DNA of 64,000 bases, from the NCBI GenBank assembly GCA_964035795.1, contig OZ038321.1, positions 7,476,079 through 7,540,078 of the forward strand, in the 5' to 3' direction. Below are positions 1 to 12,330 of the stretch, one piece after another. The notes beneath the pieces are model-generated. The model searched no databases. It was not told the DNA's origin and was given only the letters and a program-made list of their open reading frames with translations. The position numbers were made by a program, and so were the translations under genes. Each line of letters opens with the position of its first letter. Positions within the stretch are counted from its first letter, which is position 1. This stretch comes from Pterobdella sp. o SKG-2022. Lineage: Eukaryota; Annelida; Clitellata; Hirudinida; Piscicolidae.

Positions 1-509
1 CGTCTGTGCTTTTGGGCCTATTATTTTCCCAACAAAATTAAACTGTGGTGATAAAAAAAAATTGAAACAATAATTTTACAAATTTTCAACAGAAAAAAGT
101 TGAACAAAATTTTTTTTTGGAAAATTACTTCAAGGCTGAAAATAGAATTCTAACATTAGATACTCACCGATGGAAACTCTTTTACGGGCAAGCGAACTTT
201 GACGTCAGCTTTCATGGGTTTACAAATGTGCAAATCAATCATTTTCTTTGAACTTGTTTGAAGCCTATCAATTTCTGCGATCAAAAACGAAAACTACTCA
301 TCACGCATTAAAACTTGATAATTATGAAATTTCTGAACTTGATAAAATGTTTTTGAAAATCGCTTTAGTTGAAACTCTATAGCTCACAAACCGTGCGCAA
401 TTAAATTTGGAGAATGCACAAAGCCAGGATAGTTCGCCATTGCCTCTTTTTCCATAAACAATTCAGACAAATAAGTTGAATCACCATTTTGGTATTGCTC
501 CTGATTCAT
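1..509 (-). CDS. STAR-family (Sam68/KHDRBS-like) RNA-binding protein, N-terminal exons, runs off left edge
   Basis: Three minus-strand exons join in phase: 509-392, 274-168 and 42-1 (continuing outside the window). Exon 1 opens with MNQEQYQNGDS and carries a QUA1 dimerisation segment (YLSELFMEKEAMANYPGF, then HSPNLIAHEIDRLQ across the junction), as in Sam68/SLM proteins. Exon 2 ends VRLPVKEFPS and exon 3 gives FNFVGKIIGPKAQT, the start of a KH domain. Donors are GTTTGT and GTGAGT; acceptors are GATCGCAG and CACCACAG. STAR proteins bind RNA as dimers and regulate splicing or mRNA fate. The KH GXXG loop reads GPKA instead of the usual GPRG/GPQG, so the second glycine is lost. An in-frame ATG 57 nt further upstream (566) would add a hydrophobic leader unlike the family, so I prefer the start at 509. 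The family call is firm; the exact orthologue is not. Confidence 0.82.
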
Positions 510-2523
510 CGTTATGGGGAAAATTTTATCGAAAAAATAAATTAATATAATAAAAATAGTAAACAAAATAAACGCCCTCGATTATCGTAAAATGGTTAAG
601 CAAAGACCCTAAAAACAAGCCTAAACAAAATATTTTTTGTAAATTCAAATATTACCTGGTCTTAATGAAATATGTAAAAATATTTTTTTTACAAAGAAAG
701 TTTTTTTTTGCAGTTTTTAAATTAAAAAAAACTTTTATGTGCAAATTATATTTTTGTTTCAGTTCATAAAAATTTATTGAGAATTTATTAAAATTAATGC
801 AACTATTGTTTTTTAGAAATTTATAAAAATAAACAAAATGGTTTTACTTAATAACTTTTGTTAATCATTGTTTCATTGAAATCATTTTCATTATTCAATC
901 TTATAGATAGAAAACAATTAATTCTCAAAAGTCTAGATCTACTAACGGAAAGCTTGTAAATTTGAAAAAAATTTAAAAACTATTTACTCAGAGTTTGAAA
1001 AAAGTTTTTATAATCTAAAAAAATTGCAAAAGATTGTTGAGAATAATTCATGATCATTTGAAGCTAGGATTAAAAATTTTGTAATAATTTTTATTTGCAA
1101 ACGATTTTTAAGAAGACCAATCATCCGAATTCAAAAAATTAAATTTTGTTTCAGAGTCAAATGATTTTCCTAATAGAAATGAATGTGGATAAATGGGTGT
1201 ATTGCAATTATATTTTATTTTATTTAATGATGCACTATTTACACCACTCAAGACATTATCCATCAACATTATCCCTAAGGTAACGATTAACCCTGAAAAT
1301 GATGAATGAAATATTAAAAAATATCATGAAATGAAGAAAGTTAATCTAATTATTCTGAAGATGCAACAGATTGAAACTCACATTGGGTGGTTGAAAATTT
1401 TTGATTTTATTACTAGAGTAATAGTGAATTATGTGCCTAATAACCAAAATTTTATAACTTTGAAATTTTCATCACTTTCGACTTTCTATCGTTAAAACTT
1501 TTGCCTTATACCCATTATGAGTGTAATGAATATGGCCATAAAAAAGATTGAGTGAAGATTATTATAAGTTTGCTCGACTTTCACAGAGCAGTTGTTGGAA
1601 TACTATAAATTTAAATTCAATTATATCTGTTGCCTTTAAATTGAGCTCCTAAAATACAAATCAATTATAAATTTCAAATTACATGAATTAATATTATTTA
1701 GTTAATATTTAGGTAAATATAATACAGAATTGTTTTTCATTACTAATAATAAGGGTCACAAAAATAATAAAGACGCGAGGAGTTGAGATATTTTTAAAGG
1801 AATACACTTGTAACTCGATTTAAAAAGCAAAAAACAATTAAAATTTTTATAATCTCAAATTCTGCGGTTATCAAAGACACACGCAATCTTGATTTATTTG
1901 AATCTCACTTGAAACTTCTGTTCTCGAACCTTCGAAACAAATGACCAAAAAATCATTTGATTGATGAGCAATCTTTAAAGTATCCCTCTATATGGAAGCA
2001 GTTCCATCATTTTATCGGAATCCATGTAGAATATATCGTATAGGTTCGAGTAATTTTCTTATGTGTTCATTAATACATGTATGAAAAATATAAACAAGAA
2101 TTCATCTTGCAATTGTTCAACATTATATGTAGGCAAAAAGAATATTAAAGCCTCATATTATATAAAACAAGTAAGCATCTATAGGTTAATATATATAGAT
2201 AAATTAGAAAATGTTTGTATTATGGCGTGAGATTTGTCCATGTGAATCTATTGAGTGTTCTTTATTAATGATTGAACACAATGAAAATAGAATAGAAAAA
2301 ATTTTTTACGTATCTTTAGTTCATTGAAAACTTTCACAAACCTCCAGTCGTTGATTATTTATTACTAATGTCTTGTGAGCCAATCTAACTAATGTAACAT
2401 ACATGAAGCAAGGAGATTGTACGTGTTGGGAGGAGTTTGCAATTTAATCCTTTGAAAACGTTTATCAAATTATTTTGACACAAAATCGTTGTTTAATTAA
2501 AGATTGAACATTGTAGAATAAAG
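510..2523. other. AT-rich intergenic region
   Basis: About 2 kb between the divergent STAR and C1q genes. It is dominated by A/T runs. I see no exon-like coding stretch, tRNA or recognisable transposon in it. It presumably contains the promoters of both flanking genes. Confidence 0.5.
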
Positions 2524-5500
2524 ATGAAAGGATTATTACTGGTTCTGTTGCTACTAGTGATGTTGGTTGTAAGCAGACGTCACGAGAGAGCCCATACCAA
2601 ACGATGGAACAAACATAGACCTCCTCAGAAAGAAGGCTATTGTGAACTCGAGTTAAACTGCCGACAAAACAAACTATCCAAATCATCAAACGTCTCTTTG
2701 CCACTCAGACTGCCGATCAAGGGGCCCAGAGGACCTCCTGGACCTCCAGGTCCTAAAGGAGAGCGGGGTAGAGACGGGGTTCCAGGTCTCAATGGACTTG
2801 GCACAGGTTACTTATAATTGTGTGGTATAAAAAAAAAGTTCATCACGAAGCTTTACAAATTATTTAAACTAAATCTGCATCGTAAAACTTTGTAACAAAC
2901 TTTTGAAAACCTGTGTCTTATTATACCATATTCCTCGTGGGCTGCCACTTTGTTGAAGTTACATGTAACTGATGACGTAGAATAGTGAGGGAAAAAACAA
3001 AGTATTTAAAAACTTAATACACGAAGCTTTTCGTGAGAAAACCTTACATTATCAAGTGTTTAAATAAATACTTGGTGTTTGTTTCCCTCACTGTTACATG
3101 TAATTGTTTTTGTGTTTGGTCAGTGATGTAATTTTAAAATTTTGGATAGGTATTTTAAAGCTACTCATTGTATTTTTTGAACTTTTCTACATTATCAGTA
3201 CAAACTTTTCTAAGTTTTGAGTCAATCTTAGCCGATACTTCTTTAGAAAAAACTCAATTTATTTTTCGTTTGTGCTTTTAATGAAATAATGCTTCCCATA
3301 ATTTAAAATGACAAAAAATTCTTTACAAAAAATTTCAATTTAAAACTTCTACAAACACACCGCTAACAATTAGAACAATATGATGATTGTTAATTAATAA
3401 AAGGACAAGACATGAAAGCGATCTCAACAGTTAACCCGGGAAATCAACTTTGATGGCTTTTTAATCATTGTCTCCTTTCATAGAGCCGTTGACGATTTGA
3501 CATGCATTCTTCTCTTAATCATAATCTCTTTCCCGTCTAAACAACTGGATTATTAGTAACAAGTTATTAAACTAAATATTAATATTATATATCAAATAAG
3601 TAGTTCATAAAATATCAGAGGGTAGTGGAAACACAAAGCTTCATGGGTCTCATGAAGAAGAAAAGTTTTCTATCTACCTTCATAAAGTTTAAAAGCTTTT
3701 GGTTGTTTCATAGCACAACATAAGATAATTAAAACTGATTAACGATTGTCGTTAATGCGTAATAATTACGATTTACTACAGTCTATATTGTCTCAAAGTT
3801 CAAAAAATGCTTTTATGCTACTTCAATCCTGGGTTTAAGCAACAATAATTCCACTTTTATTGAAATGCTTTCATAACTATACTTTAAAAGGTTGCATACG
3901 TGAAGGTTTTGGTTGAATTATGAAAAAAAATAAAATAAATAAGATCATCATTAAGTTGAACCATGAAATTCTCCATCCTATTATTATTTATTTTTTGATT
4001 GAATTTTAAGCTCAAAATATTTGTGAATAATCACTCTATGACCTTTTGAACCTCTGCTCTTCTCTGATAGACCGGCCACTCGTAAATAAACAATTTTTCA
4101 AAATGAATGAAAAATGAATGGACCGACAAAGATTAATTTTTTATATATGATATATCTTTAAACAAGAATTCATTTTCAGGTTATGAAATTTGTAGAATAG
4201 AGATACAAATTTAGGGGAGTTCAGCTTAAAACGAATGTTTTTAATCCAAACACAAACATTTGATAGTGTAATTTAAATCTAGTATAAGCTTTGTAAAGCT
4301 CCTAATAAACTAATGACATTATGTTTTTAAGAGATGGAATTTTAAATCTGTTTACATCACTTCAGTATTATAAGCAGACGTTTTATAATGAAGTCAAACT
4401 TATCGATAACTATTTTTTTTAAAGGTTCATTTGAAAAAATTATTTATAACCTAAAATAAAAAAAAGTATTCATAATAGAATTTATTGCAGTATGCTGTGT
4501 GGTGGAGATAGTTAGTAAGGAAGGCCTTGAAAGACTTGAAGAGCTTATCATTTTAAAATGATATCCTGAAATATTTAACACTATAATATTCCATAAATTC
4601 AAACCTGAGAATTAGTATTCCAAAAGTAAAAGTAGAATTTAAAAATGTTCAAGCGATTTGAAACTGTTAAAAATGAAGCAGAATTTGTTTATAAAAGCCA
4701 AGTCATAATAGTGTAAAAGTTCAATTTTGGGCTTGCGTTTATTTTTAAATTGACGTAAAACCTTTTAAAGCAAAAATGCACTAGACAGCTTTAAATTTTG
4801 TTTGAATTATGAAAAAACACATAAAACTTCGATAAAAACATTAGAGAGAGATGTATGAATGAATTTAAATTAGTAAATCTAAGAGGCTTTAACTATAACT
4901 TGAAGACATAAATATTTTCTTAAACTTTCGAAGATCTTTCAGTGCCAAGTTGGCTGTTTGAAGTCTGCTCAAAATGTGTGTTTGACATACTCAATCAAAA
5001 ATTAAATGTTTCAATGTATTTAAGGGCTAATCTTGAGGATAGTTGGATTAGTGGGTGGTCTTTTAGAACTGACAGTTTCAAGTTAATTCAGTTTTAAACC
5101 TAAAAAACTTGAACTATGTGTGTGATACTAATTTAAAACCAAATTTATAGAAATAATTTGATAATAATAAAAATAGTTATAGCACTTGGAAAGATCAATA
5201 TACTAAGAATTGTTTGAAATTTAATTTTATAATTTACTGAAATTGGTTTGAAAAACATATGATCATTAAAAGTTATATGACTCTTTTAATAGTTTACGTC
5301 TTAAAACAAAATCAGTGCATGTAAATGATGAGAGAGTAATCAAAAAAATATCTGCATTGTAAAAATTCATTTAAAAAATCAATGGATAAAATAGGATTTC
5401 AATTATAAAAATTTGCAGAGTTGAAAACAAAAACATTGTTATTTTATCATTTTTTAAACTTTTTCAAGACAAGTTAATTTAATTTGATAGTCTTTATCGT

Positions 5501-8500
5501 TTAAGTGAACTTACAATAACTTAATGAGATATTTGGTTATCAGACCGATGTAAATTAATAATGATATTTTAATCTATGAATAAAAAATAATTCAAAATGA
5601 CTGAGATGACTTTCATTAAAAAAAAAAACATAATCAGAGATTTAAAATAATTCCAGCAAAATGTATAATTCAAACGAATTTTTGTATGTTGAAGCTAAAA
5701 TTTTAACAGGTTTATACAATTGTTAATCTAAATAAAAACAACAATATTAACAGCGATATACTCATATATTAACATCAGTGTAAATGTTACACACCTCAAT
5801 TGGTTTTCAGAAACATCACATGTTTTTAAAACTAAAAACGATTTGTTTCATCTTGTATTAAGAAATCAAACTATGAAAAACCCGCAGGCACATTCGGAAA
5901 CAAAGTGGCGTTTTACGCAGGTCTTACAGAGAATTTCGGACCTGTTGAAAAGCACGCAGATATCGTCTTTGACAACGTAATATCCAACGTAGGGTCTGCA
6001 TACAATGCTGCCACAGGCCACTTCACTGCACCCTGTAGCGGTGTGTATCAGTTCACCGCAGTCATCTCTGCTCAAGCCAAACAAAAGGTGAGTTTTGAGA
6101 TTTTTTATCAACTGTGCTTTTTATGTGGTCATTGCCTTGAGAAGCTGATTGATAGTTTTGTGGTTTAAGGAAGACGTTTGTCATGCCAAATGTTGATTAT
6201 TTGAAGTAAAAGAAAACAGATGTTTCATTCAAATAATAGAAGTTTATTTCAAACCAATAGATTTATTTTTTATGTAACTTTATCAAAAAAACTTGAAGCA
6301 AAATATTACTGTTATTTAGTAAATAGTTTTTAGAAAGCTCTTAAGTCTTGTCAATCATTTGTCCATTCTTCAATAATTGAAATTTGTAGCAAATATTTCC
6401 GAAATGATTTTGAATAAACGCAATGTACTAGGAAGAGTTCGTTGGAATAATTAGGTGCCGAGTTTGAGTACGTCAAAAACTAACATTAGTTTAAACATCA
6501 GACAGCCCGGCACTGTACAAATTTAAATTTGAATTTCATCAAATATAAATGATGAGTTCAAAGGAAATCAACTTAAAAAATTCAATTTCGAATATGTTTA
6601 TAGGTTTCAAAATGCTTCTATATATGTTTTTTTTAATAACTTCAGTCATTTAATTTCTTCAAATTATGAGAATTTTTCAAACAAAAAAATTTATAAAAAA
6701 CCAGCCCAAAAGTTCGATAAGTCAAACCATATCATAATTCATCATCTCGTAAAAATGTATCCACGACTCTCTTTAAATAAGCCTTTGAAAAATTTCATGG
6801 TGTAAAAACTAACCACAATGGTTCTCAATGACAGCTCTAAAGTTGTGTTCCATTGTTATATTTGATTGGAAACTTGAACGTATGAGCTTTCACTATGATA
6901 TATAATAATACTCAATAAAGAATCAAAACCCTAAGTATTTTTACTAAGCAATTATTCAGTTTTTGACACCAACATAACGTAAACAAGATAAGTGTAAGCA
7001 ATGGTAAATGGTAACGAATACATACGTAGATTCAGTTTTATTTAAGATAAAATTCATAAAAATCATCTCCTGATTGAATGCTGATTTTATAAGGACGAAA
7101 TTAATTAAAAACACTAAAGCTTATTAAAAACGGTTTAGGTTCACATTTAAAGTACTCAATGATCTGAGTTTCTCTACCAATACTTCATATAGCATTTGAT
7201 AAGTCTTCAACAAATTTCGCTTCAAGCTTATTGTTCTTCAAACCAAAAAAGCTTTTCAATTTAATAACTCATGATTTTTTCTATTTAGCTTGGAAAAATC
7301 CTTGGAAAAGCTATCGAATTTGATGTAAATAATCTTTATATGGGGTTAAAATCTAATCTTATGACAAACCAACCGGCGAAATTTGTTCAAGTATTTGAAA
7401 TGAATGATGAGTGTGTTATGTTAATTCAAATATAAGGCTCTAAAAAATGGTCATCAGCATTAACTTCGAGAACATTCTCAAAGATAGACTGGAATAGATG
7501 AAACCAACTGTTGACTTGAACCTCTTTAAGAATTATTCATTTGCAGTTTCTACTCTATTCTTTTTTGTTTTTTTATGAAAAAATCTTTAAAGCCTCAAAA
7601 ATTGTTGAAAAAAAGGCCAGAATTTGTTATAAGCATTTCAAGTATCTTCAATTAATTACTTCTCAGACATCCTCAATCATCAACCACCCTTCACACATCT
7701 CAACGTCTTTCACCAGACCTCTATCGCTCTTATGTCTTCAATAAATTATATAAATTTAATGTTCAAAAAACAATTCTATACCAATTTTATTAAAATTTTT
7801 TCATCAAACTACTTTTAAACTATAAACCGTTTCTATTGTGAGCCTTATTTCAAGGTTTCACAGTTTAAAAATATATTTAAATTGCTGTATTCATAAGAAT
7901 TATTTTGGTGTATTTCTTTTCATTATGAATGTTCATCTCTCCGTTTCAATAGGAATGGTGGTTTGACGTTTGAGTTCCTTTGAAATATCTTATGCATTTG
8001 TTTCATAATTTTTATATGACTTCATTCCATAATGGGTTTTCATTATAAAAAATGACAATTGTTGACAAGTTCAGCCTTATAAAAACGTTGATGTATGTAA
8101 CGTTCTTTATGTTATGTATAAAAGATTGTCTTCAAACCAGCTATATTTATAAGTAAAAATTTTGGATTATAAATAAAGTATGTTAAAGTATGCACAAACG
8201 GGAAGACAAATAGAATGCAGATTAATTTCTGGTTAGAGCAGAAAACTATTTGTAACTAATAACTGTGCAACGTGTGACAATACAAACAGCTGATAGTCAC
8301 TCTCCATTCAGACTCTACAAAGGTACAATGCCCTTTTACTTTACATACAATGGTAGGGTCAATGAAGTTGTTCCAAAAGACATTGTGCACTCGGGGTAGG
8401 CTTGATATCCTCCAATGTAGAACGCATCCTGTTGAGATACTCTTTTGGCTTGATGGAAGATATGCATGGTGCAGAGAATACAAGCAAAGATAAAATTTTA

Positions 8501-9501
8501 TAACTGAAAGGGTGACAACAGAAGTATGTGAATCAGGAGACAGAACGTGGGTCTCTGCTGCAAAACCATCAAGACTCAAAAGGGTTTACATGGTCCTCTC
8601 GTGATGAGCGAGAGTAATCGATTAATATTGTTTAAATATAATAAAATTATGTAAGAATAAATAAATGAATTAATATAACAAAATCATTCACAAGATATGT
8701 GAATGCAAGGGTGATTAGTCTTGTATGTTAATTGAATAGATAAATTCTTGTATGAAGTTTGATGAAAAGATATATTGAAACAAGCACGAATTATTTCAAT
8801 TGCTCTCCACAAGTACCCCAATGCACTCGTTATATGAATCATAAATTATTGGGGATAGGAGTGTTTAACTTAGTATGATTCTTTATTGTATATTCATCGA
8901 TTATTAGAAATCAATTGTGTTGTATTATTACAATTTGAACCAAAAATGAAACGTAGAAGATTTATGTAGTTTTCGGGTTTTGAAAATAAATCGAAAAGCT
9001 TCCTAGGTAAATACAATGGACTTGTATGCTACTTGTTTTATTCGTTGCATTTATGGGTTATTGGAAGCCAGTTTGATTTTATGGCATTTAACTAACAATT
9101 ATATAAATTGCGTTTGTATTGCTTTAGTATTGGAATAACTTAAACTCACTAACCCAAAAAACAACACAAAAAAAAGTTGATAAGAAAAAAAAAAATTCGA
9201 TTCAAAATGAAAAAACTTGACAGACCCCCAAAAAGCATAAATAACAACACCAAAAAAAAAAATAAATAAAAACAACAATAACCCACCCACACCACAGTCT
9301 GCAGTGATGATACTGAGAAACAATTTAATGGTAGGAACGGTCTGGGCTGAGAGCTTCCCATACTGGTCCACATCATCCAACACAGTAATCCTTTCCCTGA
9401 AGAAGGGAGACCAAGTCTGGCTACTACTGCTAGAAAGAGCCTCGCATCTACATGGCTTCATGTTTAGTACCTTCTCTGGGTTCCTTATATTTGAGCAATA
9501 G
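2524..9501 (+). CDS. Secreted collagen-like C1q-domain protein
   Basis: Three exons join in phase: 2524-2806, 5888-6087 and 9298-9501, giving 228 aa. The N-terminus (MKGLLLVLLLLVMLVV) is a signal peptide. A basic, cysteine-containing linker follows. A short collagen stalk then runs over about residues 66-90 (GPRGPPGPPGPKGERG and more G-X-Y units). The rest is one globular C1q domain: exon 2 has KVAFYAGLTENFGPVEKHAD and HFTAPCSGVYQF, exon 3 ends FSTFSGFLIFEQ, the standard C1q C-terminus. Donors are AG|GTTACT and AAG|GTGAGT; acceptors are CCGCAG and CCACAG. Such proteins form extracellular trimers acting in pattern recognition, adhesion or matrix; the ligand here is unknown. The stalk is only about eight triplets, much shorter than in complement C1q. 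Both introns are about 3 kb of AT-rich sequence. Confidence 0.92.
2959..3111. repeat. Foldback (long inverted repeat) element in C1q intron 1
   Basis: TTACATGTAAC occurs near both ends. Inside it, AGTGAGGGAAA...AAGTATTT on the left is matched by the reverse complement on the right (AAATACTT...TTTCCCTCACT). The centre holds a small hairpin, ACGAAGCTTTTCGT. Arms are imperfect. It resembles the palindromic elements at 19297 and 56964, which also place an AAGCTT core near the centre. Confidence 0.6.
6088..9297 (+). other. C1q intron 2, no recognised gene
   Basis: AT-rich. A more complex stretch at about 8250-8640 is open over parts of several frames and includes a small hairpin CTCTCG...CGAGAG near 8597-8615, but I recognise no protein family there. 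It may be a decayed repeat. Near 8050-8080 a TTGACAAGTTCAGCCTTAT motif resembles the inner part of the TIR described at 54361. Confidence 0.4.
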
Positions 9502-9957
9502 GGTTTGTATGCGGTGGCTGTTGTAGTGAGGTATGTCTATTGATTTGATTGTAATGATATTTATAGATTTGTACTTGGTTTTATTTCGTTCCTTACTGGA
9601 CTCATTTATGATATTTTTGTTTAGTGTTATTAAGTTTTATCAGCAGTTGAAGATTTATAGAACTTTGAAGTTCTCAAGAACAATCTTCACCACACCACAT
9701 CGAGCATAAGTTTGCAACACTGCAACGTAACGAATCTTACTTTCACAAAGTTTATATTGTCGATGATATATTTTATCGTTCATATGACCTAGACTTCACT
9801 TCTGCTTACTTCTACTTCGTTATTGTCCTGTTTTATCTCTTTCATGAGTTTCAGACTCGCATAATAATTATAAAAGCTTTTCAACTATATTCATCAAATC
9901 ATCACAATTCATATCATCATTATCTTCCCTATCTTCTTTTTCATTATCTTTATTTTA

Positions 9958-10024
9958 CATCATCATATTTTTTCATCATCATCATCTTTCTCTTCCTCCT
10001 CCTCCTCCTCATCATCATCATCAC
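9958..10024. repeat. CAT/TCC microsatellite
   Basis: An imperfect run of CAT triplets interrupted by a TCC/CCT block. The same triplet forms LINE 3' tails at 14720 and 15440 and the large tract at 22241. Confidence 0.8.
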
Positions 10025-10374
10025 CCCTTTTTGGCTGTTGATAATTTGCTATTAATTTGAATGGTTTGTTTTGAAATTAAATTTTCTTGACTTTTTGTTC
10101 CACCTAAATCAAACTTTGTTTGATGAAAGGTATTTTGTTTAAGCCAACAGATTTGTGACCCAAGCTCCATAACTTTTGGACGGAGATTAATTTTAATTAA
10201 GATTTTAAATGGAAAAACAAAATAAACTTAAAAGTTATGATTTCAATACAATATTTTTATTATGTGAAGTTGACTGTTTTAACTTCATCAGTTGACATGA
10301 TATGTTTTTCCACAAGGATTTCAACGACAGACCCTATATGTATTGAGCATGATAATTGTAAGGATATTAATCAA

Positions 10375-10408
10375 GGCGCACAATTAAAATATTCAATAAT
10401 TGTGCGCC
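10375..10408. repeat. Perfect 12-bp-arm hairpin
   Basis: GGCGCACAATTA is separated by about 10 nt from its reverse complement TAATTGTGCGCC. The GC-rich arm ends stand out from the AT-rich surroundings. The function is unknown; it could be a terminator-like or protein-binding structure, or a small foldback. Confidence 0.6.
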
Positions 10409-12330
10409 TATTTTTTAAAAATATATCTTACGAGCTCCTCAGTGAATCAGGTATTTTAAAAACTTAATAGCCATTATTTTCATACGTTTGGTTTTTGAAG
10501 TTTCATACAAAAATATTTCACACAAAAGTTGAATATTTTTGAAGTCTTCATCCCGTCAAACACATTGTTCATTCGGGAAATATTATTTAAACTTGATTTT
10601 TGCTTTTCTTATAAACCCTTTTGATGATTGCTCTTGTTTGAAGGAATAAACTTTTATGTACCATAATGTTTTTTGATGGGACTTATTTGCTAACACAAAT
10701 CCGTCTCAAAACATCAATTCCTAACTTGTAATAAATGTTTCAAAAGTTGTTTCTTATTTTCTTCCTAAAAAAAACGAAAATTTAAATGTCGTTTAAAGTT
10801 TGAAACGAAAACATTGTTTAACGAGATTTGAAATTTAACTAAGAAAGATTATTTTCTGAGAGGCTTCTTGTGGGATGTTCGTAAGACGAGCTTATTAGAG
10901 AAGAGAGAGGGCATAATTAAGAGATGCTGAAAGATCCCTCAAAACTGATTAAACGCACTAAAGTTGTAAAATTTTACTGTATTTATTGATAATAACTCTG
11001 AATAATAGAATAAACATATTTATAAGAATGGTATTATTATTATTATACACTGTAATACCTATTATATAGACACAAAATCATTAGCACTAAACGGTTAGAA
11101 GCATGTAAGCTTGTCTGCATGAATTCAAATTTTTTTTACAAGTTTTGAGATTTTCAGGCGAAATGAATCAAATGATAAACAAGCGAGTTTTCTCAATCGA
11201 CGTTATCACAAACTGCAGTAACATTCTCTCTTGCGTTTGATTATACCGAAATATTTTGTATTTAACAAATATTAGTATATTAAGAGTAAGAATCATAAAA
11301 AATTAAATAACAACAAAACTAATAACTGAATGATAATAATAATTATTATACTAATATAAAAATAATAAAAAAAAACTGAAAATAAATAATAATAACTCTA
11401 ATACAAATAAAATAATAATAATAATAAGTTTAATTACGCAAGGAGCTTCATTTTATCTTTTTAGAATCACTAGCAGACATGCCACCAAGAAAGACCTATG
11501 GTGGCTCTTTAATAACTTTAAAATGAAACCTCCAAAACTCATGTAAACTTCAAATAAAACTGCCTTGGTAATATAAAAACTCAAAAAAAATGACTGATGG
11601 ATCCAAGGACAATGATGATGGATCATAACGGTACTTCCCTATAGTCTGTCAAATAGTCTGATAAGGTTGTGTGAAGAATGCTTCGATGTAGATAGAAAAG
11701 TTTGAAAACATTTTAAAAAGATGTTCATTTGCTAGCCTCCAGGTCGACTTTGAAGAAATGTAGTGAACTCCACAGTGATCAATCAAACGCAGACTTGAAC
11801 AAACTTTCCGCGCAGGGTTTTGTTGGGGATATTAATGAAATCAGTCTGAGCATTTATTAAGACTGTCTGATATATTTTCTCTATACATAAAAACTCTTGG
11901 TGTTTCAACATCATTGTTAACGACTTTGCCAATGACATGCGTAAAACTTAATATAGGCACTATTAGAATCCTCATGCTTATAAATACCTCTTAACCAAGC
12001 ACATTGTTCAATTATAACCTCTGTTTGTTTCATTGAGTGATTTCAGGTTATGAATCCTATTTACAAACTGTATATCAACTTCCTCTTCACCAGTATGAAA
12101 ATATCCTCAGACTGTTTGGAACCTTCATTATTATAAGACTTGCTTCACACGTTTTAAAAAGTTTGAAAATTTTTCGACAAAACACTTCAAAAGAGATAAA
12201 TTAGCTATAAAAACAATCAGCATTGGGCGGATTATGATCCAGGGATAATTAAAGAAACCCATCATTAATTTATTACACATAAAAACCACAAATAAAGAAT
12301 AAAATAAAGATTTAAACGGCACAACAGCTC

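Larger units (their letters stand above)
9502..12330. other. Intergenic region between convergent C1q and NF-YC genes
   Basis: About 2.8 kb, AT-rich, with simple ATA/AAT repeats around 11030-11050 and 11320-11430. It holds one microsatellite and one GC-rich hairpin (separate entries). No coding exon recognised. Confidence 0.45.
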
